This document shows, one piece after another, positions 5,823-6,152 of a stretch of DNA of 6,152 nucleotides; the stretch's first letter is position 1, and each line of letters begins with the position of its first letter. Origin of the DNA: RGIG1934 sp964492545 (GTDB lineage Bacteria > Bacillota > Clostridia > Lachnospirales > Lachnospiraceae); the NCBI GenBank assembly GCA_964492545.1, contig CAZBKO010000116.1:1-6152 (forward strand), in the 5' to 3' direction. The notes beneath the pieces are model-generated. The model saw only the letters and a program-made list of their open reading frames with translations. It made no database searches and had not been told where the DNA came from. The translations under genes and the position numbers were made by a program.

Positions 5823-6152
5823 ATGAATTACAAAGGCATAATTAAGTGCGCTGCAGTTACTTTGGCAGTAATTGTATCAGGTATTTTGTACAGCTGCCAG
5901 AATGATAATACAGCCGTTATGGAAATTACTGATAAGACAACTCAGGTTATAGAGAGTACTTTAGAGACCACTAGATTAGAACAGGATGTATACGTATATG
6001 TGTGTGGTCAGGTGAATAAGCCGGGAGTATACAGGCTTAATAATGGTTCACGAATATGTGATGCAATTAGTGCAGCTGGAAGTACTACGGATAAGGCGGC
6101 AGATACTTTGAATCTTGCAGCATTTGTTAGTGATGGTGACAAGATATATGTA
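5823..6152 (+). CDS. ComEA-like SLBB-domain protein, 5' part only
   Basis: The frame is open from ATG 5823 to the window edge (110 codons, no stop). The first 24 residues form a signal-like stretch: basic start, hydrophobic core AAVTLAVIVSGIL, then LYSC, a plausible lipobox with Cys25 as the lipid-modified residue (Tyr at -2 is uncommon). A Thr/Glu-rich linker (about 34-54) leads to an SLBB beta-grasp domain: VYVYVCGQVNKPGVYRL (56-72), GSRICDAISAAG (75-86) and LNLAAFVSDGDKIYV (96-110). This pattern is typical of the N-terminal part of ComEA, which binds incoming DNA outside the cell during transformation, using a helix-hairpin-helix domain that would lie past the window. If that domain is missing, it would be another SLBB protein. 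AAGGAG lies 8 nt upstream. A lipid anchor would differ from the usual transmembrane anchor of ComEA. Confidence 0.8.
   Translation, partial: MNYKGIIKCAAVTLAVIVSGILYSCQNDNTAVMEITDKTTQVIESTLETTRLEQDVYVYVCGQVNKPGVYRLNNGSRICDAISAAGSTTDKAADTLNLAAFVSDGDKIYV

Noticed and set aside
1..6152. Mobile element, CRISPR array, tRNA or rRNA gene
   Set aside because: No transposase-like frames, terminal inverted repeats, regularly spaced repeats or RNA gene signatures were seen; base composition looks even throughout.

Overview
The window looks like chromosomal DNA from a low-GC, Gram-positive anaerobe of the Clostridia, most likely Lachnospiraceae. Supporting signs are AT-rich coding with AGA/GGA/TTA-type codons, strong GGAGG-type ribosome binding sites, B. 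subtilis/Clostridium-style ARG-box-like sites, a cyclic (ArgJ-type) arginine pathway, Thr/Glu-rich extracellular linkers, and a ComEA-like protein. The family assignment is inference from style, not from a database search.

Layout: (1) 1-830, minus strand, is the first two thirds of argG (argininosuccinate synthase), running off the left edge. (2) 831-1078 is a divergent control region holding two oppositely facing sigma-A-type promoters, three ARG-box-like sites, a 9-bp tandem repeat and an AT-rich dyad. (3) 1079-4450, plus strand, is a tight argJ-argB-argD cluster with gaps of 28 and 20 bp. (4) 4464-5735 follows argD by 13 bp and encodes a membrane-anchored extracellular solute-binding-like protein that is not a known arginine gene. 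(5) 5736-5822 carries a separate promoter and a hairpin that would cover the next ribosome binding site. (6) 5823 to the right edge is the 5' part of a ComEA-like SLBB-domain protein with a possible lipobox.

Pathway: ArgJ moves the acetyl group from N-acetylornithine to glutamate, ArgB phosphorylates N-acetylglutamate, ArgD makes N2-acetylornithine, and ArgG later joins citrulline to aspartate. The reductase argC, which acts between ArgB and ArgD, and the genes argF and argH are not in the window. The shared divergent region with ARG-box-like sites suggests that ArgR/AhrC co-represses both arms when arginine is plentiful. The N-terminal extension of ArgB suggests feedback inhibition by arginine as well.

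I found no mobile element, CRISPR array, RNA gene or clearly new system. The points most worth a second look are the near-mirror-symmetric divergent control region, the unusual ArgJ self-cleavage site (Cys-Thr instead of Ala-Thr), the orphan solute-binding protein at the operon end, and the hairpin over the comEA-like start.
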